DNA of 64,000 nucleotides from Zelonia costaricensis (taxonomy: Eukaryota > Euglenozoa > Kinetoplastea > Trypanosomatida > Trypanosomatidae). The position numbers and the translations under genes were made by a program. The notes below the pieces were generated by a model, which was not told where the DNA came from, ran no database searches, and saw nothing but the letters and a program-made list of their open reading frames with translations. The stretch spans positions 1-64,000 of the forward strand of contig JASAOO010003555.1 of NCBI GenBank assembly GCA_030849075.1. The letters run 5' to 3'. Of the stretch, positions 1 through 8,162 are shown one piece after another; positions within the stretch are counted from its first letter, which is position 1; each line of letters starts with the position of its first letter.

Positions 1-1
1 C

Positions 2-109
2 AGCCAGCGCAGATGGTGGGAGCGGGTGTCCGGCCGCACCATGTTCCACGCGAGCTGGGAGATGTGCGACCGTCCACTCTACGGTGCGCCCCCCCCCTCT
101 ACGCGTTGA
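2..109 (+). CDS. 3' end of an upstream gene (C-terminal 35 residues)
   Basis: The reading frame is open from the window edge to a TGA at 107-109. It encodes about 35 residues rich in Trp, Arg and Met, ending in a Pro-rich tail. Nearly every codon ends in G or C, which matches the coding bias of the definite genes in the window. The other two frames lack this bias. The 5' part lies outside the window, so no domain or function can be named. The next pyrimidine tract begins about 340 nt downstream, a normal spacing for a trypanosomatid 3' UTR. Confidence 0.5.
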   Translation, partial: SQRRWWERVSGRTMFHASWEMCDRPLYGAPPPSTR

Positions 110-509
110 GCCGCGGCGAAGGCCCAGGACCATGTCTCTTGGCGAGAAGCAGGATCAAAAGCTCGTCGTGCTCCTAGTTTCCCCCCCCCCCCCTCCCTCA
201 GGCCCCCCGATACCCAATGCAAGGCTACACTTACACAGGTTTCACCCAGGCCCCGAATACGCGAACGATCGCACTAGGCAACGAATCGGTTGTGCCGCTG
301 TCGTCGTCATGCGGGCCACGGCCTCAAACAACAGACTTCGAGGGCAATCCCCGACAAGCCAGGCAGAAAAGGAAACCCACGTCGCCTCATTTGCAAGGCA
401 ATGCCGCCCACGCGGGACCTTGGCGCAGTCCCGCCCAACACACCACTGCTTCGACTTCCTCTCCTCTCTGTTCTCCTCTCGATTCGCAGTCTCACCGCAA
501 GGACTCCGA
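110..509 (+). other. Intergenic region with splice acceptor
   Basis: This is the 3' UTR of the upstream gene and the 5' leader of the next. A C-run lies near 182-193. The frame of the following gene stays open through here back to position 84, but the pyrimidine tract at 448-480 and AG at 488-489 lie inside it, so I treat this part as untranslated. Confidence 0.6.
448..489 (+). promoter_or_regulatory. Polypyrimidine tract and SL trans-splice acceptor AG
   Basis: An almost pure C/T tract ends in AG at 488-489, 20 nt before the ATG at 510. It fixes the start of the downstream gene. Confidence 0.6.
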
Positions 510-1226
510 ATGGACACGCCTTTCGTTTTGGTGGATACAAATACGGGCTTCCACCTCGGCTCATGTAACCTCAAAGCCCTTCAAAGCGAGGCGAACAGCA
601 GAAGCGCCTTGGCGGTTCTGTGCAGCAGCGTCCTCCTCCAGTGGCGATGCGTCGTGGAGGAGGAGAAATCGTCCCGCGTGGATACGGCTCCATGCAGCTT
701 TGAGGTGGAGGATACCGCCTCAAGTGGTGCTGATGGGAGGGTGCGCATCTTTCGCTCGCGTGACGGCTATCTTGCAGTTGTTTTCGCACACAGACGGCAC
801 AATGTCTACGCATGCTACGCTGAGGCGCTCGTGGATGAAGTCGCTCAAGGTCGGGTTGCGCCGCTGAAGAAGGTCGCGGGCTTGCAGGAATGCGCACGGC
901 GAGCGCTGGCGACGGCGGTGGAGCTGACGATGAAAAGGGCAAGTATTGCAGATTTCGCCGTCCTCGGCAAGGGCGCCGGTTCTCGCCTTGAAATCTCGAA
1001 AGGGCAGTTCAAGGAGGGACACCGCTTTGATCTGTCGGAGCTGGATTCACTCACCACCTCTGGAGTCTTCGTGACCGGCGGCGTCATGTACACGATTGCT
1101 GGAAGAGAAGGTACAGTTGTGGTAGTAGCTGTGAACAGCGGCAGGGATGTGCCGCTGGATCTGCTAGACGTGGATGGCGTGCTGTTCTCGTGGGTGTTGT
1201 CTTTATGTTCGCGGAGTGACACCTAA
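510..1226 (+). CDS. Conserved-looking hypothetical protein, 238 aa
   Basis: I do not recognise this protein. The ATG at 510 is chosen because it is the first after the splice acceptor at 488-489; the frame is open 426 nt further upstream but that part contains the pyrimidine tract. The product is a compact globular protein without signal peptide, membrane segment or low-complexity stretch. It shows alternating hydrophobic strands (residues 1-20, 75-105 and 195-225) around a helix-rich middle. This could fit a small alpha/beta fold of the longin or profilin-like kind, but no diagnostic motif is visible. GC-rich third positions are somewhat weaker than in the neighbouring genes. It precedes the eIF2B alpha gene by only 190 nt. 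Confidence 0.75.
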   Translation: MDTPFVLVDTNTGFHLGSCNLKALQSEANSRSALAVLCSSVLLQWRCVVEEEKSSRVDTAPCSFEVEDTASSGADGRVRIFRSRDGYLAVVFAHRRHNVYACYAEALVDEVAQGRVAPLKKVAGLQECARRALATAVELTMKRASIADFAVLGKGAGSRLEISKGQFKEGHRFDLSELDSLTTSGVFVTGGVMYTIAGREGTVVVVAVNSGRDVPLDLLDVDGVLFSWVLSLCSRSDT

Positions 1227-1350
1227 AACATCGGAGAGAAACAAGAAAAAAGCAAAGCGATACTAAAAAAAAAAGCACAGAATTCACCGCTCTTCATGTC
1301 CCTGCTTTGAGCCTGCATGGATTTGTGCTACGCTCGCCACCTTCGCCAAC

Positions 1351-1383
1351 GTTTTGTTTCATTCCCAACTTTACTTGTTCCAG
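1351..1383 (+). promoter_or_regulatory. Polypyrimidine tract and SL trans-splice acceptor AG
   Basis: A T/C-rich stretch ends in AG at 1382-1383, 34 nt before the eIF2B alpha start codon at 1417. No other ATG lies between them. Confidence 0.55.
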
Positions 1384-1416
1384 CGCCACAGGAGTTTGCG
1401 TGGAGAATAGCAAAAA

Positions 1417-2322
1417 ATGGATGTTCCAAGCGAGGACTATGACGTGAGTATAATGATCAAGGCGATCAACGAGGTGCAAGCGGTCTTGACGTCGCGCCCA
1501 TTCGCCACCTTCTCTGAGGTCGACACGGAGATCGGCAAGACGCTCAAGCGCTACGAGGCGTTTGGTGATGGCTTCGAACGGTTTCATGTCAACCTCACAA
1601 AGGACGCGATCCAGGCAAACGACTTGCAGAAGAGCTTGAAGGACATGAACAAGCGCTGCGAAGAGCGGCTGCGGGACTGCGAGTGCAGTCAGAAGGATCA
1701 AATCAACGACATCCTGCCCTTCATCCGCAACACCTCGTCCATCCTAGTGCACGGCTCTGGCAATCTTCTGGCGCTTGCAATCGCGTGTGCGATTCAGGAG
1801 CACGAGGGAGTGCGCTTCTATGTTTGCGAGGGGCGGCCGGCGCGCAAAGGCTACCCGCAGGGCTCCGGCGAGCAGCTCCTGAAGAAGGTGTTGCAGACGC
1901 CGGAGGGGATGCGGCTAAAGGAAAAGCTGCTCAAGTACTGCACGGTCGTGCCCGATAGCGGCGTGAGCTCGGTTATGAACAACGTGGACTTCGTCGTCAT
2001 GGGCGCGAACTGCGTCACGGAACACGGGGGCCTGGTGCACTCTACCGGGTCGCTCCAGATCGCGATCGTGGCGGCGTTCCGCAACGTGCCGTGCTACGTC
2101 CTGTGCGAGACCTTCAAGTTCGCGCACATTTTCCCACTCGGTACGGAGGACCTGCGGCAGCCGGATGACGGCGCGGCGCAAGTGGTGCCGCTGGTCGAGT
2201 TCGTGCCACCGTCAATGATCACGCTCATCTTCTCCGACCAGGGCATCATGCCGCCCTCGGCCGTCGCGGACGAAATGTTCCGCTTCCACACCGCACCGTC
2301 GGCGCCGGGAAAGCAACGGTAG
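1417..2322 (+). CDS. EIF2B1: Translation initiation factor eIF2B, alpha subunit
   Basis: This is the alpha regulatory subunit of eIF2B, the guanine nucleotide exchange factor that recharges eIF2 with GTP in the cytosol. The 301-aa length equals that of the family (about 305). The C-terminal two thirds shows the Rossmann-like fold shared by eIF2B alpha/beta/delta and methylthioribose-1-phosphate isomerases. Its landmarks are a VHGSG turn near residue 110, a VCEGRP strand near 138, the VDFVVMGA strand near 190 with a following EHGG, and the CETFKFAHIFPL segment near 228. The N-terminal quarter is helical, as expected. Identification rests on these ordered motifs and total length. The start is the first ATG after the acceptor at 1382-1383. 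Alpha is the subunit that senses phosphorylated eIF2 in other eukaryotes. Confidence 0.9.
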   Translation: MDVPSEDYDVSIMIKAINEVQAVLTSRPFATFSEVDTEIGKTLKRYEAFGDGFERFHVNLTKDAIQANDLQKSLKDMNKRCEERLRDCECSQKDQINDILPFIRNTSSILVHGSGNLLALAIACAIQEHEGVRFYVCEGRPARKGYPQGSGEQLLKKVLQTPEGMRLKEKLLKYCTVVPDSGVSSVMNNVDFVVMGANCVTEHGGLVHSTGSLQIAIVAAFRNVPCYVLCETFKFAHIFPLGTEDLRQPDDGAAQVVPLVEFVPPSMITLIFSDQGIMPPSAVADEMFRFHTAPSAPGKQR

Positions 2323-2627
2323 CAGCGCTTTTGTTAGTCGGTTGCCAGGCGCCGTCTTTTGCGTAGACTGAGTTGTGGTTTGTGGTACTTGAAGGACGCC
2401 CGCGCATGGGCTTTTTGTGGATTGTGCAGATAAGCACCAACAGGATAATCTGAATTGCTCGTTAGAGTAGATGAAAACCCGTTCTGCTCAGCGTGTGCGA
2501 TGTGCCTTTCTCAAAAATAACGCACTTCTTTGGCCATCCTCACCCTCTCGTTTGCTTCACTTTGATCGCACATCAGGACTTCCGTATTGCTGTGACACTC
2601 TACGCGGTGTCAAACTCAGCAGCCGCG
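2323..2627 (+). other. Intergenic region with splice acceptor
   Basis: The gap holds a T/C-rich tract at about 2525-2565 followed by AG at 2575-2576, the probable acceptor for the PITH-domain gene. No other feature is visible. Confidence 0.6.
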
Positions 2628-3275
2628 ATGCCGTGCAACTGTCGGCAGGGCACGGCGCTACACAGCCACCTGGATGACCAGCTGGCAAGTGAGGGTGTCT
2701 TTGGTCTCGGCGCACCGATCAACGAGGCGGTCGATCTCAGCGCGATCGAGGTGTGGAACTGCCGGGACACTGCTGATGAGGCAGGACGGCTTTTCGATGT
2801 GAGCAAGGCGGAAAACAGCGTCCCGGTGCGCAGCGACGACGATCCGGAGCTCCTCATTCAAGCACCGCTGACGTCGGTGTGCCGAGTCAAGGGCGTCTCG
2901 ATTCGCACGCCGCCGGGCGAGAGCGCCGCGTCGCGCGTGAAGGTTTTCGTCAACCTGGTCAATGTGACCGGCTTCGGCTCTGTGCAGCGTCTCGTGCCGC
3001 AGGAGCAGCTGCAGCTGGCCGACGGCGGCTGCGAGGAGCGCATTGTGTACCGCGTCAGCCCCGGCAAGTTCTCGGCCGTGTCGTCTCTGACCTTCCTGTT
3101 CGACGAGAGCTACGGCGGTGACGAGACGGCGGTGCTGCGCATTGAGCTGTTCGGCGAGAACACGGGCAAGCCGACGCGCCAGCAGGTGGCAACAAACATT
3201 GTCTACGAGGGCCGCGGCAACCCCGCAGACCACCGCGTGGCCGAGGACAAAAAGGCCCTATTTGAGGTGCAGTAG
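2628..3275 (+). CDS. PITH-domain protein (PITHD1 / TXNL1 C-terminal domain family)
   Basis: The product is a 215-aa protein made almost entirely of a PITH domain, the proteasome-interacting module found at the C-terminus of thioredoxin-like protein 1 and alone in PITHD1. Recognisable points are the N-terminal L..H...INE region with an EVWNCRD-like turn (residues 25-45) and the DPELLI segment near residue 71. They are followed by a GVSIR strand, the KVFVNL..VTGF strands, and a C-terminal NIVYEGRGNP close. The ATG at 2628 is chosen over in-frame codons back to 2493 because the pyrimidine tract (2525-2565) and AG (2575-2576) lie between. There is no thioredoxin domain, so it is PITHD1-like. The proteasome beta-1 gene follows, but adjacency proves nothing in this type of genome. 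Confidence 0.85.
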   Translation: MPCNCRQGTALHSHLDDQLASEGVFGLGAPINEAVDLSAIEVWNCRDTADEAGRLFDVSKAENSVPVRSDDDPELLIQAPLTSVCRVKGVSIRTPPGESAASRVKVFVNLVNVTGFGSVQRLVPQEQLQLADGGCEERIVYRVSPGKFSAVSSLTFLFDESYGGDETAVLRIELFGENTGKPTRQQVATNIVYEGRGNPADHRVAEDKKALFEVQ

Positions 3276-3693
3276 CGGCAGGGGCTTTTGGTCTACTATT
3301 CTCCATTGTGTCAAAAACGTGTCTGCGCCTGGAAAGAGGAAGAACCAAGGGAATGACTGTCTGAATTAAGAAAGAACTGGGCCGGTATCGAGTGGCGAAG
3401 GTGCTGCGTCGGGTCCTAAGCCCGCAGAGGTGCACACGGTCTGTATGCGCGCACCAGAGGTGACTCCGACGTGGATGAGGTCCTCTACCCTGCTTCACTC
3501 TCCCCTCTTTGATTCTCTTGCTGTTTTTCTGTCTCTTTTTTTTTTTTTTTTGCCGCACTGACTCGTGGAGCGGAGCTTGCAGTTTTGAGTGTTTCGCTGT
3601 TCTGTACCGCCGAATCCACGATCTGTTCAGCCACCGCCGCCTTCCTTCACGATATACACACACCCTCGCCTTTTTTTCTCAAAAAAAGCAAAG
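3276..3693 (+). other. Intergenic region with long T/C tract
   Basis: A strong pyrimidine tract (about 3482-3551) ends in a run of T and is followed by AG at 3569-3570. A second CT-rich stretch at 3640-3680 leads to AG at 3687-3688, just before the ATG. Either could be the proteasome beta-1 acceptor. Confidence 0.6.
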
Positions 3694-4548
3694 ATGCTGC
3701 AGCGCCCGGACCACACGCTCTTGCAGGAGCCGTCGTACCCGAAGGACATCAAGCAGAAGCTGTCGGAGAACGGGCCGGCTCAGGCGGGCAAGCAGCTGTT
3801 CCAGGCGGACCCCGCCGTCATCGACCCGCAGCTGAGCGAGGCCGTCTCGCTCGGCACGACGATTCTGGCCGTGTCGTACAAGGGCGGTGTGGTGCTGGCG
3901 GCCGACTCGCGCACGTCGTCCGGCACGTACGTCGTGAACCGCGCCAGCAACAAGCTGACGAAGCTCACCAAGAAGATCTACTGCTGCCGCAGCGGCTCCG
4001 CCGCCGACACGCAGGCGCTGGCGGAGCGCGTGTCCAACTACCTAGCGAGCTACCAGACCGACGTTGCGGCGGATGTCAACGTCGCCACGGCGGCGACGCT
4101 GTTCCAGAAGATGTGCTACGCGAACAAGTGGAACATCTCGGCCGGCATCATTGTCGCCGGCTACGACCCGATCAACGGCGGGTCAGTCTACAGCATCCCC
4201 TCCGGCGGGTCCTGCGTGAAGCTGGACTACGCGCTCGGTGGCAGCGGCTCCATCTTCTTGTACTCCTTCTTCGACGCCAATTATAAGCAGGGCATGTCGA
4301 AGGAGGAGTGCGTGGCCTTCTGCCAGCGCGCTGTCGCACACGCGTACAGCCGCGACGGCTCGAGCGGTGGTCTGATTCGCACCATCGCGCTCGACGTCAA
4401 CGAGCCGGAGGACCAGACGATTCCGTGGAACAAGACGCCGTACTGCATGGAGAAGGACCCCAAGTACCAGACCCAGGCCGTGCAGAACCCGCCGCTCAGC
4501 AGCAGCGCCAAAATCAACGGCAACCGCACGTCCACGACGGCGGCGTGA
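3694..4548 (+). CDS. PSMB6: 20S proteasome beta-1 subunit (caspase-like, PSMB6 type)
   Basis: This is a catalytic beta subunit of the 20S proteasome core. The mature N-terminus should be Thr55, released by cleavage after Gly54 (SLG|TT), leaving a 54-residue propeptide. Beta-1 identity is shown by several motifs in the expected order: GGVVLAADSRTSSG after the Thr, FCCRSGSAADTQ-type motif near residue 95, and AGIIVAGYDP near 150. They are followed by GGSGSIFLYSF and the ERDGSSGG-type loop (SRDGSSGG) near 220. The catalytic Asp and Lys partners are visible (D in AADSR, K in NKLTKLTKK region). A Ser/Thr/Asn-rich tail of roughly 45 residues beyond the usual end is a lineage extension. The ATG at 3694 is the only sensible start after the pyrimidine tract. 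Confidence 0.93.
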   Translation: MLQRPDHTLLQEPSYPKDIKQKLSENGPAQAGKQLFQADPAVIDPQLSEAVSLGTTILAVSYKGGVVLAADSRTSSGTYVVNRASNKLTKLTKKIYCCRSGSAADTQALAERVSNYLASYQTDVAADVNVATAATLFQKMCYANKWNISAGIIVAGYDPINGGSVYSIPSGGSCVKLDYALGGSGSIFLYSFFDANYKQGMSKEECVAFCQRAVAHAYSRDGSSGGLIRTIALDVNEPEDQTIPWNKTPYCMEKDPKYQTQAVQNPPLSSSAKINGNRTSTTAA

Positions 4549-5349
4549 AAAAGCTGTGTGACCGCGGCTGCTGAGTAGGATGTGCTCTCATGTGTCGGCG
4601 TATTCTGTGTGTGCCTTTTTTTTATCTTACCTTTATCTGGCAGGTGCGTGTGTGTGTGTGTGTGGCTCTGGCGAAGTCCGGTGTGGTTGTCTGCGTTGCA
4701 AGCCTGGAGGCGCCTGTGGTCTGTTTTCGCCTCTCTGAGTGCCCCTCCGAATGCCCTCCCTCGCTCTCACCCTCTCTTTCTCTTTGTCTGTGGCATTGCG
4801 TCTGCGCTTCACCACGCACGTAGTGATTGAGATACGAGCCTAGAATGCCTTGCTTGCAAGAAAGAAACGAAGAAGCGACGACAGAAACAGCATTTGTGCG
4901 CGGCGAGGGAGCGCCGTGAAAAAAAAAAAAAAGGTGAACGTGTAGGGCGACAAGCAAAACTACGTGAAGGGTTTCTCTCGCGTCGTCGTCTGACTACACG
5001 GAGTGATTGCTGCAACTGGTTCGTCTTGTCCCCGGCTTTGGTCTCCGCAGGTTCTCGTTTTCGTGGCCCGTGGAAAGCAGTGGTTTCTGCAAGTGGGCGT
5101 GTCATAAGATCGCATACGGGAAGCACTGCTGTCCTTGTGACACAGCAGACTCGTGTTGCCACGGGGCTTCGTCGTCAGCTTAGCAAGCGCCCTGCTGGAG
5201 AGGGGTTAGAGAGAGAAAAAAAAATAGAAACCATGACGAACACATCTGTAAATGAAAACCGCTAACCGTCTTCACTTCCTACTTCTTTCCTTCTCATTTC
5301 TGACCCTGCTGGTCGATCGCTTTCCAAGAAGAATAGTAGCCCATCACAA
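4549..5349 (+). other. Intergenic region with GT repeat, poly-A and splice acceptor
   Basis: The gap contains a GT microsatellite at 4648-4664, a CT-rich stretch at 4735-4790 and an A-run at 4918-4931. The likely acceptor for the mS29 gene is a pyrimidine tract at about 5269-5325 with AG at 5327-5328. Short open frames here lack coding bias. Confidence 0.6.
4648..4664. repeat. (GT)n microsatellite
   Basis: An uninterrupted alternating G/T run lies about 100 nt downstream of the proteasome beta-1 stop codon. Confidence 0.8.
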
Positions 5350-6852
5350 ATGCGGGGGCAGGTTGCGCGGAAAGGGCTGGCTGCCTTGTACGCTGGTCCG
5401 CGTATCGCGTCCTACACGGACGCGTGCGAGGCACCAGTGGCCATGTGGGATGGCGCGATCCCGCTGAAGCAGGACCGCCTCTTCCAGAACGGCGTTGCCA
5501 CGCGCGTCGTCAAGAAGACGTACTCGCACCCGCCGGAGATTCCACCGGTGCACCTCGGCTTCAACGACATCGACTCCATGTACTGCCTCGGCAACGACGA
5601 GCTTATCAAGTACTTCCCGGAGGGGCTGGGCGGGAAGGTGATGCAGCTGATGCCGCCTGGCCACCCACGCGGCTTCCTCTACCGGAAGCAGAGCCACCTC
5701 CTGAACTGCTTCATCGACAAGCTGTCGTTCTGGCAGAACAAGGAGAGGGTGCTGCGCTCACTGACGAACGGGCGCCCCGGCTTCATACTGGACGGCCCAA
5801 CAGGAAGCGGCAAGAGCGCGCTGCTGTGCCAGGCGGTCCACTACGCTCGCTCGCGCGACATCCTCACCCTGTACATACCGAACGCGAAGTCGTGGACGCA
5901 CGGGGAGTGGTGCTGGCCGAGCACCATCCTGCCCGGCTTCTTCGACGCCCCAGACGCGGCGCGTGAGTTTCTGCGCACCATGGCGGAGGCGAACCGGGGT
6001 CTTTTGGAGGCGTGGGAGCTGCGCGCGACGCCGCGCGACCTGCCGGTGGAGCAGGGCGAGAAGCAGCCGCGCACCCTGTACGAGTTGTGCGAGTGGGGAC
6101 ACCGCGCCGTCGCACCGGCCTCCATCGACCGGCAGAGCGTGTGCGTCAAGTTCTTTTTTGACGAGCTTAGTGCAGAGAAGACGAAGCCGATCATCATCGC
6201 CGTGGACGGCTGGAACCTCTTTTCGCACGAGACGCACTTCCGCTACCCGCACCCTGACTTCCTGCGCACGCTGACAACGCTGAACGACGGCTCGACGGAT
6301 GTCGACCTGTACCCGCAGGAGCTCCCGCGCATCCCCGCGTCGCGGCTGAGCTTCGTGCGTGGGCTGAACAAGCTGGTGCTGTCGAGGCAGGACCCAAACA
6401 AGTTCTTCATCACGTGCACGACGCGCGACTTCAGGCCCTTCGACGGCGTTAGTGGCTTCGCTGACGTCGAGAACGACCGGCACAAGAGCAGCCTTGACGA
6501 GTACGCCCCGTACGATGCCGAGAAAGACTCCTTCTTTCACCCGATGAGGGTCGAGAACTTCAGCGAGTACGAGTACCGTGCCTTCCTCCGCTTCGCCATC
6601 AACTCGGGCGAACTGGCCGGTCTGGGCTGGGGCCCGATGTGGCACTACTCGAGCGACTTTGAGCGCAAGCTCTACAAAATCGAATTCATGTCCGACCGCA
6701 ACCCGCAGCGGGTCATCGACCACTACCACCAAGAGCTGGTCTGGCGCTACGAGTACAAGCGCGTGCGGCAGAAGCAGTACCTGCTCGCGCGCCGGAAGCT
6801 ATGGCAAGGCAGCCGAGGCGGGGGCGCGGGTCAGCAGCGCTGGGGCCAGTGA
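5350..6852 (+). CDS. DAP3: Mitochondrial small-subunit ribosomal protein mS29 (DAP3)
   Basis: The product is a 500-aa DAP3-family GTP-binding protein of the mitochondrial ribosome small subunit. The Walker A (P-loop) GPTGSGKS lies at residues 149-156, with Lys155 contacting phosphate. It is preceded by the RPGFILDG strand and followed by a DILTLYIPNAKSW segment typical of mS29. A Walker B-like strand (KPIIIAVDGWN) sits near residue 282. The C-terminal part has the FSEYEYRAFLRF helix and a final RNPQRVIDHY region, matching the expected order. The basic, Ala-rich N-terminus (MRGQVARKG...) can act as a mitochondrial presequence. The ATG at 5350 is the first after AG 5327-5328. A Gly/Gln-rich tail closes the protein. 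Confidence 0.85.
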   Translation: MRGQVARKGLAALYAGPRIASYTDACEAPVAMWDGAIPLKQDRLFQNGVATRVVKKTYSHPPEIPPVHLGFNDIDSMYCLGNDELIKYFPEGLGGKVMQLMPPGHPRGFLYRKQSHLLNCFIDKLSFWQNKERVLRSLTNGRPGFILDGPTGSGKSALLCQAVHYARSRDILTLYIPNAKSWTHGEWCWPSTILPGFFDAPDAAREFLRTMAEANRGLLEAWELRATPRDLPVEQGEKQPRTLYELCEWGHRAVAPASIDRQSVCVKFFFDELSAEKTKPIIIAVDGWNLFSHETHFRYPHPDFLRTLTTLNDGSTDVDLYPQELPRIPASRLSFVRGLNKLVLSRQDPNKFFITCTTRDFRPFDGVSGFADVENDRHKSSLDEYAPYDAEKDSFFHPMRVENFSEYEYRAFLRFAINSGELAGLGWGPMWHYSSDFERKLYKIEFMSDRNPQRVIDHYHQELVWRYEYKRVRQKQYLLARRKLWQGSRGGGAGQQRWGQ

Positions 6853-6910
6853 GCGGTGTTTCGGGTCGCTCGGCGCGCTTCTCTGGAAGCGCACGTACGT
6901 GTCACCCTTT

Positions 6911-6964
6911 GTTTGCATTGGTGTGCATTGGTGTGCATTGGTGTGCTTGTGTGTGTGTGTGTGT
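6911..6964. repeat. 10-bp tandem repeat followed by (GT)n
   Basis: Three near-perfect copies of GTGTGCATTG at 6911-6940 run directly into a partial fourth copy and an alternating G/T run ending at about 6964. The array starts about 60 nt after the mS29 stop codon. Confidence 0.85.
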
Positions 6965-7530
6965 ATGTTTGAGCGTTGGGACAGTTGTTGGGTGGGGGTT
7001 GTCCGTGTTCAGCCGGTCCGCTACCTCTGGAGGGGTTCAAGCCGCGCTCACAGCGCTCTTCCGCCGGTGGCTGTCCATTTCACATCTTCATCGAAGCGGG
7101 ATTTCAGAGAAGTGAGTCGCCCCTTGTCTTGCTTGCGTGCGACTCTGGCGGCGTTACGGCCGGTGTAGCCACGGGGCACGATGCCGCCTCTAGAGGCGTC
7201 TGCCGCAAAGAAACGAATCGAGTCGCGTCAGGATTGCTGAGCCGCCCTGCAGAGCGGCGCGACTCACTGTTGGGCTCGAGAAGCGAAGCGACACTTTCAA
7301 TCGCCGCGCGCTCACGCCGAACCGCTGCGAGGAAACTGCCAGGCGCTTGCACTTCTGCCTCCTCAACCTCTCCCGTCCTTCTGCTCCACCTCTCTTCGTC
7401 TCTCGGTCGCACGTCCGCACTGTTTTTTTGTTTTGTCGTTGTTGCGGTCGTTGTGAAGGAGCACACTGGACCTCAAGACACACCGTGAGAGGTCACCGCA
7501 AGTGTGCAGTGGCGTTCCCCGGCGGACGCC

Positions 7531-7558
7531 TTTTCCTGTTTTCTTGTCCGTCTCACAG
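7531..7558 (+). promoter_or_regulatory. Polypyrimidine tract and SL trans-splice acceptor AG
   Basis: A T/C-rich tract ends in AG at 7557-7558, 13 nt before the ATG at 7572. This sets a very short leader and excludes the in-frame codons further upstream. Confidence 0.6.
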
Positions 7559-7571
7559 GGGCGACACAAAC

Positions 7572-7895
7572 ATGGCGAAGCGGGACAAGAAGCGCACCGC
7601 GCTGGTGCAGCAGAACTTTGACAGCCTGAAGCGTTTCTACGCTGTCACGCCGTTCACGGCGGCCGACCGGGCAACCTTGCCGCCAGTGTACGTTGGGGTG
7701 TACAGCCGGCGCGCGGCGATGAACTCCTACCACGTTGTCGGGTCCTCGCGCGACCAGATCGTGTCGGATGCCATGCGCACCTTTGCGCCATCGACGTGCA
7801 CGAAGGAGGTGATGGACCTGTACCTTGAGGTGGCGGCACTCGTTTCACTCTACTACGACACGAAGGAGCAGCTGCTGACCCTGCCCGACGTGTGA
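7572..7895 (+). CDS. Small hypothetical protein, 107 aa
   Basis: I do not recognise this protein. It starts with a strongly basic segment (MAKRDKKR), contains a Tyr/Arg-rich middle and ends in an amphipathic helix (about residues 78-100). There is no signal peptide or membrane segment. High third-position GC and a splice acceptor at 7557-7558 support a real gene. The stop lies 267 nt before the start of the next gene, one of the shortest gaps in the window. A basic N-terminus plus small size would fit a ribosomal or RNA-associated subunit, but no motif supports this. Confidence 0.8.
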   Translation: MAKRDKKRTALVQQNFDSLKRFYAVTPFTAADRATLPPVYVGVYSRRAAMNSYHVVGSSRDQIVSDAMRTFAPSTCTKEVMDLYLEVAALVSLYYDTKEQLLTLPDV

Positions 7896-8085
7896 AGCAG
7901 ACAAATCGACTAGTACATGAACAGCGTGGCGCGTGCGCCTCAGCTCATTGTGCGGGGCGGGGAGCCGCTCCACATGACACAAGGAGAAATGCGTAGAAGG
8001 GCGGGCTTCTTTCACAGGCGCTGTCTCAGCATCGGGCTCGCCTTATTTCCACTCGCCGTGTGCAGCTTCGACTGGGCGACGCCAT

Positions 8086-8136
8086 GCTTTATTCATCCTC
8101 TTTGCCACTCCTCCTTGTCTCTGCCCGAGTCTGCAG
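8086..8136 (+). promoter_or_regulatory. Polypyrimidine tract and SL trans-splice acceptor AG
   Basis: The C/T-rich tract is followed by AG at 8128-8129 and 8135-8136, about 27 nt before the ATG at 8163. It lies inside a longer open frame starting at 7917 and so rules that start out. Confidence 0.55.
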
Positions 8137-8162
8137 TCCCGAAATCTGTATTGCGCGTCACC

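Larger units (their letters stand above)
6853..7571 (+). other. Intergenic region with tandem repeat and splice acceptor
   Basis: The gap carries a short tandem repeat running into GT repeats (6911-6964). Two pyrimidine tracts follow, the nearer at 7531-7556 with AG at 7557-7558, 13 nt before the next ATG. Confidence 0.6.

Noticed and set aside
84..509. N-terminal extension of the 238-aa protein
   Set aside because: The extension includes the pyrimidine tract and AG at 448-489, so it should not be in the mature mRNA.
7917..8162. N-terminal extension of the phosphatase-like protein
   Set aside because: A C/T tract and AG at 8128-8136 lie inside it, and the extension has no coding bias.
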